Origin: Prostheceraeus crozeri
Taxonomy: Eukaryota > Platyhelminthes > Polycladida > Euryleptidae
Reading direction: 5' to 3'
NCBI GenBank assembly: GCA_907163375.1
Contig: CAJQUW010007039.1
Location: 434,001 to 498,000, forward strand
DNA: 64,000 bases
Shown piece after piece: positions 1 to 8,569 of this stretch. The notes under the pieces are model-generated. The model saw only the letters and a list, made by a program, of their open reading frames with translations, was not told the origin of the DNA and made no database searches. Numbering within the stretch: position 1 is the first letter of the stretch; every line of letters starts with the position of its first letter. The position numbers and the translations under genes were made by a program.

Positions 1-565
1 TAGTTTGCATGATTCAAAGGATTGATACCTAGAAATCTGCCTGGTATTCCTCTTGAGTCGAATTTTCCTTTCTGTGTTTCATCAAGTACTGTACAGTGTT
101 GTCCAAAAACGCGGATGTCCTGCAGACTTGGCTTTTTGCCTGTAACGATTTCGTAAGGCGTTTTATCAGTGTTTCGACATAGAATTCGATTTCTGACGTA
201 TTGTGCATATTTCATGGCGTAAGTCCAATATTGTTTTGGAACATTTGCATCATTTAGCATACATCTAGCGGAATTTGTAAGTGTTCTCCATTGTCGCTCA
301 GCTTGTCCATTTTGAAACGGAGAATGAGGAGCGGATGTTGTGTGTTTGATTCCTCTGTCGAGCAAGATATCTCTAAATTGATGTGATAAGAATTCACCAC
401 CATTGTCGGTGTGTACTTGTTTCACATTCCCATGTGGGGAGACATCAGCTAGGAATTGCCTTAAAGCAGTATGTGCTGCGTCTTTGATTTTGAGGAAGTA
501 CACGAATCCTAATCCTGAGTATTGATCAATGAAGTTGATAGTGTATTTGAATCCTTCGCTAGACG
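1..565 (-). pseudogene. copia integrase core part
   Basis: Read on the minus strand this segment shows the rve-type integrase core with the TDNGGEF block (second Asp) and the later NGQAER block (Glu), followed by the region leading toward reverse transcriptase. It abuts the left end of the inserted mariner and runs off the window edge. Confidence 0.8.
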
Positions 566-858
566 TACGTGGTGTGATCCAAAATGTCCCGGACTAACCT
601 ACTTGCAGATAACCTGTGATAACGAATACTACTTCAGATGTAAATTTAGGTCTTTAAGGCATGAGAAATATGGTCGCCGAAATTTTTCCGGTCAGTTTTC
701 TATTTTTAAAAAATATTTTTACATTTTAACATGAATTTCTGTATTTTCTGAATTGATCGAGATCCGATTTGTCTTATTGTTATAGTTAGATTGATTTTGA
801 TTTGTACCTTATTTGACGGATATCTTTGCCATGAATATTGCACGTCTTTTGTTAATTG

Positions 859-969
859 CTTCATGTGTTACGATATCAATCAGTGAAGTTCATTCAGCAC
901 GCATTCATGTCAGCACACACTTCATGTGTTGCGATATCAGTCAGTGAAGTTCATTCAGCACGCATTCAT
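859..969 (+). repeat. 61 bp tandem duplication in mariner 5' leader
   Basis: The block beginning CTTCATGTGTTACGATATCA (859) recurs at 920 with about two substitutions, giving a 61 bp period. It lies between the left TIR and the transposase start and may be a local slippage duplication or a subterminal binding repeat. Confidence 0.85.
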
Positions 970-1013
970 TAAGAAATCCGTGTCAACGATGGTTCTTTGT
1001 TCTATCAGTTTTC

Positions 1014-2036
1014 ATGATGGATGTGACAAGCGTGTCTTCAGTCGAATATCGCAGTGTGATACGATACCTCCTGATCCGCGGCTTCGCTAATGGTGACATT
1101 CTAAAGGAATTAAGCCTGGCATATGGAAGCAAAGCTCCATCGAGAACTACTGCTTATTTCTGGATAAGCGAATTTAAACGCGGAAGACAATCTGTGGAGC
1201 AAGATTTTTCAACTGTTGGTCGGCCGCAGGAGATTCCGGAAGAGAAATCGAGTCAGTGCGATGAAGTGATTACAGCACACAGAAGGATAACCATCCGTGA
1301 GTTGTCAAGAGAGTTGCGAATCAGTTATCACTCCTGTCATGACATCATCGAAAGACTTGGATATCGCAAACTGGCATCACGTTTCGTACCGAAGTTTCTG
1401 TCACCTGAAATGAAGGAGAACAGACTTCTGGCGGCACAGTCAAATTTGGATCTCCTCGAAATGCACGGAGATCAGTTTCTGAACTGCATCCTTACAGAGG
1501 ATGAAACACCTTTAAGTTTGTATCTGCCTCAAAGTAAGCGAGAATCTGCAGAGTGGCGAAAATCAGGCGAGTCTGCCCCTTTGAAAATGCGATCCGGAAC
1601 ATCACATCGCCGGTCGTTGATGCTGACGGTCTTTTGGAACGCTTCGGGAATCCAACTGGTTGACTTTGCGGATAAAGGAGTAAGAATCAATAGCGAATAT
1701 TATTCCAATCTGTTATCTGAAGCGAGGAAGAAAATAAGAAAGCCACGAAACATTCCCCTCTACTTGCTTCATGACAATGCTCCGATTCACACCTCGCAGG
1801 AGACAACCAATGCCTTAACGAGAAACGGATTTCAACTATTGAGCCATCCTCCTTATTCACCTGACTTGGCCCCAAGTGACTTCTATCTGTTTAGATTCCT
1901 CAAAAAGCATCTTCGTGGACACCATTTTGAATCGCCAGTTGAACTGCGGGATGCAGTTACTGAGTTTTTTTATTCTTTGACACCGGAATTTTTTCATAAA
2001 GCTTTTTGTGAATTGAGACTTCGTTGGCAAAAGTGA
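1014..2036 (+). CDS. mariner transposase (DD34D), full length
   Basis: 340 residues, the usual mariner transposase length. The N-terminal 110 residues hold the paired helix-turn-helix DNA-binding region, with RGFANGDIL, a tryptophan at residue 50 and an FKRGR block. The catalytic triad is visible: D163 in LTEDET, D254 in LLHDNAP and D289 in SPDLAPSDF, with 34 residues between the last two (DD34D). The WVPHEL-type linker is represented by RFVPKFL near residue 123. The start at 1014 (ATGATGG) is the first Met of the open frame. The enzyme cuts and pastes the element at TA. The first motif reads TEDETP, where most mariners have T-x-DET-W, so activity is not assured. Confidence 0.93.
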   Translation: MMDVTSVSSVEYRSVIRYLLIRGFANGDILKELSLAYGSKAPSRTTAYFWISEFKRGRQSVEQDFSTVGRPQEIPEEKSSQCDEVITAHRRITIRELSRELRISYHSCHDIIERLGYRKLASRFVPKFLSPEMKENRLLAAQSNLDLLEMHGDQFLNCILTEDETPLSLYLPQSKRESAEWRKSGESAPLKMRSGTSHRRSLMLTVFWNASGIQLVDFADKGVRINSEYYSNLLSEARKKIRKPRNIPLYLLHDNAPIHTSQETTNALTRNGFQLLSHPPYSPDLAPSDFYLFRFLKKHLRGHHFESPVELRDAVTEFFYSLTPEFFHKAFCELRLRWQK

Positions 2037-2367
2037 CGAATGCTAACGGCTCATACATTGAAAAGTAAACTGTTTTCTGGAACAAAACATTTGTTTTTCC
2101 GTTAATTATTAGTCAGGTTATTAGTGATAGCTTAACTGTCAAGTTAATCTAAATATATTAATTCTAAATCGCTAGAATTTATAGGAAAATCTTGAAATTC
2201 AGACAAAAATGTTTGAAAATTTTGAAAAAATAGAAAACTGACCGGAAAAATTTCGGCAACCATATTTCTCATGCCTTAAAGACCTAAATTTACATCTGAA
2301 GTAGTATTCGTTATCACAGGTTATCTGCAAGTAGGTTAGTCCGGGACATTTTGGATCACACCACGTA

Positions 2368-2540
2368 GGCGTGATAGGACCACTCAAGTCGTTACTAACT
2401 TTCTCGAAGGGTTTGACAGCTTTCGATGTGGTCGATTTAGGAATGTTGTTCCTGTTTTGCTTATTTGTAAAGCATGTGTCGCAATGCTGTTTCGTAGGAT
2501 CAATTATCTCCATATCAGTAGTGGCTCTTGGCAACTTTAG
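2368..2540 (-). pseudogene. copia pre-integrase / integrase N-terminal part
   Basis: Contains the end of the HHCC zinc-binding region (KQHCDTCFTNKQNR) and the start of the integrase core (NDLSGPI), typical of copia integrase. It abuts the right end of the inserted mariner. Confidence 0.75.
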
Positions 2541-2563
2541 AACGTCTTCAAAGTTCGCATGTC

Positions 2564-3049
2564 CTAATGCACGATGCCAATGATTAACGTTCTTGCCACT
2601 TTGCTTGTGGTGGTTTGAACTGTTTTGAAGTAATACAGTCTATTTTCTTGAATAATTGGGAATTCGATTCCATTCGGTGTATAGAGAGTTGACGAATCGG
2701 GCGTAAAGTCAATCCGACCTCCTGAGGCAGTAGCCTTCTGTACGGAAAATAGACTAGACGGAAATGCAGGGGCATACAAAGATTCTTTCAATGCAAGTTT
2801 GTGAATGTTGCCTGCTGAATCTGTTATTTCAATCAATGCTGTACCTTTGCCGTCTATTAATTGGTTTGTGCGTTGACCATCAGCTAGTTCAACAAAGTGA
2901 TTCGTACTGTCGAAGTTTGGATCAAGATCAATAAATAGGTCCTTGTTATTTATCAGATGTGCTGTTGCTCCGCAGTCAATTAGAATTCTGTTGGTTCTAC
3001 CAATGTTTCTGGTCAATGACATGGCACTTTCAGATTGAGCCGTAGGCAT
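2564..3049 (-). pseudogene. copia protease part
   Basis: The stretch carries the retropepsin-type active-site context IDCGATAHL, preceded by a short linker after the gag zinc knuckles, and a YAP-x-F-x-x-S-L-F-S block further on, as in copia polyproteins where protease is followed by the GAG-pre-integrase region. Its start overlaps the gag part by about 20 bases. Fossil; not proposed as a working enzyme. Confidence 0.8.
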
Positions 3050-3965
3050 GTTGGATATACTGCAAGCGAAACGTGTACGTATTTGTCAAATTGGCTTCTG
3101 TGACATTTTGCTGGTCACGCTTTTTCTTAAAGCATACGGATTCAACATGTCTTTTGCCCTTACAGTATGAACAGGATAGGTTTTCTTTTGATCTACAGGA
3201 TTTGCTATTATGGCCTTTCTTACCGCAAGCTAGGCAAATAACGTTTTTGTGGTTAGCGGTATGCTCGGGTGTTCTATCTTGGCTGTAATGTTTTTGTCTA
3301 GGCCGGTATATTGTTTTCATAACTTGATCCTTTTCTTGACGCAAGTTTTGTGAGTTTGTGAAATTGATGAGACTAGCTTTGAGTTCTGTGAGTGTTTTGA
3401 TAGTATCAGTCTGGTTGTGTACTATGACGAAAGTGTTGTAACTTTTATTAAGCCCTTTTAATATCATAGCTATGACTAGGTTATCGCTGACACTCTCACC
3501 TGTTGCGCGTAGGCTGGAAATAGCTGTCTCAGAACGGATGAGGTAGTCCGTAATGTCCTCATGATCCTCCATTTGAAGAGTTGTTAGTTCTGTGTACAGA
3601 GAGATGATTCGGGATTTCTCACACGATTGATGTCTACTCCGTAGAATCTGTAGAGCTTCGTTTCCATCGTTGGGAGCGTCGTTAATTAATAGATGTAAGG
3701 ATTTGTCATCAGTACCTGTACCAGTTCCGCGTACACCGATCGATTCGGTTTGTCGGTAGGTCCGGGGGATGTCTTTTGCTGTAGCAACATAGTAGAAATC
3801 ACTGTCTTTCGTGTAAAGATATGACAGGAACTTTGTCTCCCACAGTTTGTAGTTCACGGAGTCGCCGTCGAAGAATAGATGAGGGTGTCGTAGTACGTTG
3901 CGCGTAGCAGTGCTTGAAACAGGCGGCCTGGGCCCATAACCTGTTGCGAGTGTAGAAGAAGTCAT
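3030..3965 (-). pseudogene. copia gag part (UBN2-type capsid region plus zinc knuckle)
   Basis: About 311 residues. The N-terminal half resembles copia gag: a Y-x-L-W-E-T-K-F block near residue 40 and a helical region with the usual spacing of conserved leucines. A CCHC zinc knuckle, CLACGKKGHNSKSC, lies near residue 245, followed by a second Cys-rich stretch. In the family this protein forms the intracellular particle and the knuckle binds the element RNA. Treated here as a fossil part of the copia element. Confidence 0.85.
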
Positions 3966-4743
3966 ATCAGTTCATTTCAATCGTTTATTGAACATAGGAA
4001 TTGTAAACGGACAGAAAGCTATAATTCTTGACGTCAGGCGTAGCTGGCCTGAGCAGCGAAAGTGAAAGTTCTTTTTCCAGACATCGACATCGCGCACACG
4101 ATGACGTAGATCCAATAATAGCAGAATCACAGTCATCGGGGAATGACGTTGGAGTGAGTCAGCCACTCACCGCTGAATGAAACGCGTGGATTAGATATAC
4201 AGACATCACAGATTATATTACAACACATCATGCTCGTCACTACACTCCCAGTAATGATCTGAGAAAATTCCTGAAAATAAAGGACTCGAATTTATTGAGA
4301 ATTAATTTTAATAGATGCACGATTTTATGAGACAGTCTGGTTGAAAATTTTCAATTCTTCTTTTGATTCGAAGTATGATTGCAACGTTCATCTATTGTTA
4401 AGTAATTTGAGTAAAATAATAACAAGAACACAAATTAAAAGAATTAGTTGAGGTTGGGTGTTGTTTGTATCGTTTGTTTTGGAGGTCACCCAATTTTCAT
4501 ACGAACATATTAATATTGGGTGACCTCCAAAGCAAATGAAGAACACAACTCTATCCAGGGAACATTGATCTGAAATAAATTGTGATACATCGTGTTGTCA
4601 CTTTCAGAAATATTTGCTTAACTGATGTTTAGACAAGGAAGCAACAAGGAAAAACAAGGAACAAAAACATGAACTGTTGGAATAACTTTCTAGTCTTACC
4701 ATGTACGGCAGGAGCCTTCGCAAACACTTGTGCAGCATTGACT
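3966..4743. other. Intergenic; probable copia LTR area and a foldback hairpin
   Basis: No gene seen. The part nearest 3966 should include the 5' leader and LTR of the copia fossil, but I could not recognise LTR ends. The 4460-4549 hairpin is listed separately. Confidence 0.5.
4460..4549. repeat. 90 bp foldback hairpin (pre-miRNA-like size)
   Basis: The arms TTTTGGAGGTCACCCAAT (end of 4473-4494) and ATTGGGTGACCTCCAAAG (start of 4515-4536) pair over 22 nt with one mismatch around a 20 nt loop. A weaker extension makes each arm about 35 nt. The size and loop suit a microRNA precursor; an orphan foldback repeat is equally possible. No expression evidence can be read from DNA. Confidence 0.6.
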
Positions 4744-5447
4744 TTAGAAAGGGTGTGTCGTTACCGTTGCAGTATCTAGTATTGAGCTGATTTCACAGTT
4801 CGACTCAGTCATAGTTTTGTGAAAAATGGTCGCGTCAAACACGACAGAGCTGCGCTGTTTTACTTTACGCCAGATCAACCTTTTCACTGTCGCTCCTATG
4901 CCATCCACGACCCCCTTTCCGTCTGATGCAGCGGAAAATGACCATGACGATCTTTTGAGACCAAGATATTTCCTCAAGTGAGTTTAACTTCCGTAGATTT
5001 GTCATTGGAGTAACGTTCGACTACTTCATCAATTACGAATGATCTTTTAAGAGGGGAATAGGGAAGAGACTTCTGCAGTGCGTTCAATGATCTGAAAGAA
5101 GGATGATAGGGTATGATTCAGTTTCTGAGGCTTTGGCTCATGATTTACTCGTACGGAAAAGCTAGAGCATCCATTAAGTATTGAGGGTGAAGTGCTTACC
5201 TGTTGACTGCTCTCGAAGCTGTATTTCCATGGGAATATGGTCTTCTTGAAGCATCTAACCTATCTGCATCACGTTCGCTTCGCCTCTTCTCACGCCACAA
5301 TGCCGCTCTTAACCTCCCTTTTTGTTTGTCAGCTTCGTAACCTTTTTCCTGTCTAATCTTGCGCATTCGATCTCTGTTCTTTCTATTGTATTCATCTTTG
5401 TGCCGCTGGCGATAAGCCCTTTGGCGTTGAGTATTAGTTTTCGCCAT
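4744..5447 (-). pseudogene. Internally deleted transposase-like invertebrate gene with introns
   Basis: Three minus-strand pieces of one protein family can be seen. Piece 1, 5200-5447: acceptor TTTCAG directly before ATG, about 82 residues of basic sequence (MAKTNTQRQRAYRQR...), then donor CAG|GTAAGC. Piece 2, from 5091 downward: acceptor TTTCAG, and the splice phase matches piece 1 exactly, giving an ALQKSLPYSPLKR block and ending in TGA at 4974-4976. Piece 3, about 4744-4965: SSWSFSAASDGKG then VVDGIGATVKRLIWR, matching the C-terminal HGKG-x-x-DGIGGTVKR block common in repetitive proteins of many invertebrates. From memory, the central catalytic region of about 200 residues should lie between pieces 2 and 3 and is missing. 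I recognise the blocks but not a formal family name. Probably a deleted transposon or transposon-derived gene copy. Confidence 0.6.
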
Positions 5448-5519
5448 CTGAAATACAGTGCTATCAATAATTCCACGTCCGAGGAAATGAGTGTAATAAG
5501 GTGCTAAAGTGTACAACTC

Positions 5520-6120
5520 AGGGATTGGTAGCTACTTTAGGACTGCTTAGGCGTACTTTATTATGGTTTTAAGTGGGTGGGTGGCAGTCGCCCACTCAGT
5601 GAAAAATTTGCCCATCCCCCCCAGTAAATTAAGAAATTCACATCTTGCCCAAACTCCTTCTTGCACCTAAACTTACAGAAACTCAAATAAATTGGACTTC
5701 TATTTATCCTTCTATTTCTAAATTGTCTGCTTTTCAAAAATGACTTCAATGATAGCGCCTTTTTTACTTCTAATTAATTCGGGATGCGTATTATGTGCAA
5801 CTAATCTAGTGTAAATTTATGTAGCTTTTAAACGCTCCTGCAACTATTAGGATATCCAACATATATTCACTACTGACCATTGATATTGATGGATTTGTAA
5901 AATATCAGCCCACCCACTAAAAATAATCTAAAACTACGCCCTGTAATAGAGTGATCTTCCAAACTCACCTATCTCAGCAGACTAAGACGAAAAAATGATT
6001 CCTTGTGGTAGCCGAAGATTTCCAGGAATTCAGGCGTTATCTAATTTTTAGATGATGAAATTATTGGGATTTCTCAGAAGCCAAATATTTTTCGCTGTTG
6101 CAACCGAACGCCGTCGACAG
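5520..6120. other. No gene; possible degenerate repeat ends
   Basis: Contains GTGGGTGGGTGGCAGTCGCC near 5575 and CAGCCCACCCACTAAAAATA near 5905, which are roughly inverse to each other and may be the ends of a short degenerate repeat. The phrase CTACGCCCTG near 5933 resembles the CAGGGCGTAG ends of hAT-type MITEs. Otherwise empty. Confidence 0.35.
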
Positions 6121-6140
6121 AAATTTGTATAACAAAATTT
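6121..6140. repeat. Small hairpin at left edge of G-free tract
   Basis: AAATTTGT / ACAAAATTT pair around a 3 nt loop with one bulged A. The last plus-strand G before the tract (6127) is in this stem. AT-rich hairpins are common by chance, so significance is modest. Confidence 0.5.
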
Positions 6141-8516
6141 TCACTAACCTCCCTATTTACATCTAAATAACTAATAACTTTCCCACCCTAACCTCCCCAC
6201 TTCCCCACTAACACTCACAACCTCCCACACAAACACACACCCCCCACATCAACATAACACCCCTCAACAACCCAATCAAAAAAACTTCTCTCCAAACACC
6301 CACATCCAACACTACTACCAAACCTCAACTCTACAAAACTACTCCCTACCTAAAAAATATTCCACACCCAATACCCCCAAAAAAACTTCCCCCACTCCAC
6401 TCCTCCCCACCCCAAACCTCCCCCCCTCCACCATTCCCTAAACATCCAACACCCTCCCCTCATCAACATCAACAAACCTCAACAACACAACCCAACCTCA
6501 ACACCCCCAAAACACCCCACCCCCAAACCCCCCACCCTCCTAACCCTATTCCCCAAACAAACAACAAAACCCCCCTACTATACAACCCTAACACCAATTA
6601 CTTTCCACCCCCACTAACCCTCCAACAAAAACAAAAAATCAAACAATAACCTAACAACCTATTCCCTTCCTAACATATAAACTTCCCCATCTACTAATAA
6701 CCATTCTCTTAACCCCAAAAAAAAAACTTTAATTTTTTTTTTTACACACCCCCTAAAAAACCACCTTATTCCACCCCACCAACACACCCACCCAACCCAA
6801 ATAACACCCCCATCATCCACCCTACTAATCAATCCTAACATCCCAAACAAACCATCCCCAACCACAATCCAACCCCACAAACAATACCCATCTTTTCATA
6901 CCTAAACTACCATCCAAACATCCACCAATACCCTACACATCACCTCTTTCCTAATAATTTAATTTCATACACTTCACATCCCCACAACACCCACATAAAT
7001 TCTACTTAATAATACATTAATATCACTCTTCACAACCCCCCTTCAATCAATAATCCCTCAAAACACCTACCTAACCAATCTCTCCACCAACCTTAAAAAC
7101 ATCATCATCCCTCCAATACCAACATGCCACAATTAACATCCCCTACATATTAACATAATCCCCATAACCCATTAAACTACATATCCAACACTCAAATTCC
7201 AACCTCATATCTACACTACCTACCTAATACTCCCCTCTTAAATCTTCCCACCATCATAATCAACAAAATCTCACAACCCTCCACATCCTTCACATCTCCA
7301 AATACCTCCCAACCAAAACCCTTCATCTACACCCCCCTAAATAACCCAACAAAAAATACCACCAAAACCCAACCCATCCCACTAAACACCATCAACATCT
7401 CCCCCAAACCCTAATCTATCATAAAAAAACCACAACCAACCCAAACACTATCCCAAAACAACTACAAAAACACCCCCCACTAAACCTAAAAACCACCACC
7501 AACAAATCAAACCATATAACTATCCAACTCACCTCCCTTCACAACCCTATACCCACCTTAACTCTCCTACCCATAAACCCTCCTAAACTACATATATCCA
7601 TACTCACCCAACCATACACCTCTTCCTAACATCCCTCTTATCCCATTCCCTTATACCCCATTCCTATCCTATACTCTAAAATCTTCCCCCAAAATAATCC
7701 CACCACCCTTTCCACCTTCCACCCCTTCATCCAATTACTTCCAACACACACATTCTATACCAATTCCCAACTAAACCCCCAATCCCCTACCATCTCCCAC
7801 TCCCACAAACCCCCTCCCCACTCTACCCATACATAACTCACCCTAAAACATATACCCTCATCCCAAAACATCCCCAACCCTCCCCCCATACTACTTAAAC
7901 CTACCCCCTTCCATCAAAAATCCATAAACTACTCACAATCCTAACCCCCATCCCCCCCCCACAATTCTCTAAAAAATGCACCCCCCAAACATCAAACAAA
8001 ACCAACCTCCTATAAAAAATCACTCAACATAAATCCCTACCTACCAAACTTCAACCCCACCTCCCACAACATCCTCCAATACTCACTCAATCATACCAAC
8101 CCAAAATCTAACTCTTCAAACTACCCCTCAACACTCAAATCTCAACCTAACCTCCCCCCATAATCACATCCCACCCACCCCACAACCTTAATTTCAACTA
8201 CCCTCCACTTCAAAATTTAAAAACTAAAACCACCACTACCAAAACTCCCTATCCCCCCAAAAACATACTATCAAACATCAAACACTAACAACAAAAAAAC
8301 AATTATTTATTAAAAACACATAAAAATAACAAACCACACAACTCATACCTAAATCATCCCAATCCAATTATCATATATCATCAAAAAAACCCCCATAATT
8401 ACCCTAAATCCCAAATAAAATAAAACCTTACAAACCATTTCTCTTATCTACACCACAAAAACAAAAATAACACCATCCAATAAATTCAACATTACATCCC
8501 AAACAATATCTAATTC
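6128..8516. other. 2.4 kb G-free tract (two G in 2,389 bases)
   Basis: Reading every line, the plus strand between G6127 and G8517 contains G only at 7126 and 7978; the first 998 bases have none. Sampled lines run about 43% C, 36% A and 20% T. The last ~240 bases (from about 8280) are poorer in C and richer in A. Neighbouring DNA on the left has normal G content right up to the boundary. The two surviving G both sit in ATGC. No ATG-started reading frame of note exists on the plus strand, and the one minus-strand frame (6659-6880) is a composition artefact rich in Gly, Val and Trp. No protein, tandem repeat or known element family is visible. See findings for interpretations. Confidence 0.97.
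6504..6537 (-). other. Potential G-quadruplex on minus strand
   Basis: Five C runs on the plus strand (5, 4, 5, 6 and 3 long) separated by 6, 1, 3 and 1 bases. The minus strand fits a G-quadruplex pattern and the plus strand an i-motif. It is the densest of several C-run clusters in the G-free tract. Confidence 0.7.
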
Positions 8517-8532
8517 GAAAACCAATCATAAC

Positions 8533-8560
8533 AATACTATTTATTCTAATAAATAGTATT
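8533..8560. repeat. Perfect 13 bp hairpin at right edge of G-free tract
   Basis: AATACTATTTATT, loop CT, AATAAATAGTATT: 13 of 13 base pairs. It lies 16 bases beyond the first restored G (8517). G8556 is paired with C8537 inside the stem. G stays scarce to about 8686 (8569, 8631 and 8648 only), so the depletion fades here. Confidence 0.85.
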
Positions 8561-8569
8561 TCTTCTTAG

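Larger units (their letters stand above)
568..2365 (+). mobile_element. mariner transposon, apparently intact, ~170 bp TIRs
   Basis: A 1,798 bp element flanked by the mariner target duplication TA (566-567 and 2366-2367). Both ends begin CGTGGTGTGATCC and stay alike for about 170 bp (568-739 and 2194-2365), with a single difference in roughly the first 130 bases and more divergence on the inner side. Ordinary mariners have TIRs near 30 bp, so these are unusually long. The element lies in the integrase region of a copia fossil. Near-identical ends and an open transposase frame suggest recent insertion. Confidence 0.95.
1..3965 (-). mobile_element. Ty1/copia LTR retrotransposon fossil, cut by window edge
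   Basis: Minus-strand copia-class retrotransposon. Seen in order from its 5' side (high coordinates): a gag part (about 3030-3965), a protease part (about 2570-3030), and a zinc-binding/integrase part (about 2368-2540 and 1-565). The reverse transcriptase and 3' LTR would lie left of position 1. A mariner (568-2365) sits inside the integrase region with a clean TA duplication. I could not define the 5' LTR, which should lie somewhere in 3966-4450. The element looks broken, with roughly two or three breaks besides the mariner insertion, and it is older than that mariner. Protease before integrase before the missing RT is the Ty1/copia order. Confidence 0.9.

Noticed and set aside
522-734. 70-codon frame spanning the copia/mariner junction, and its twin at 2199-2534
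   Set aside because: The shared protein-like part is simply the mariner inverted repeat read through.
6659-6880. 73-codon minus-strand frame in the G-free tract
   Set aside because: Its Gly/Val/Trp-rich composition follows directly from a strand lacking C. No family resemblance.
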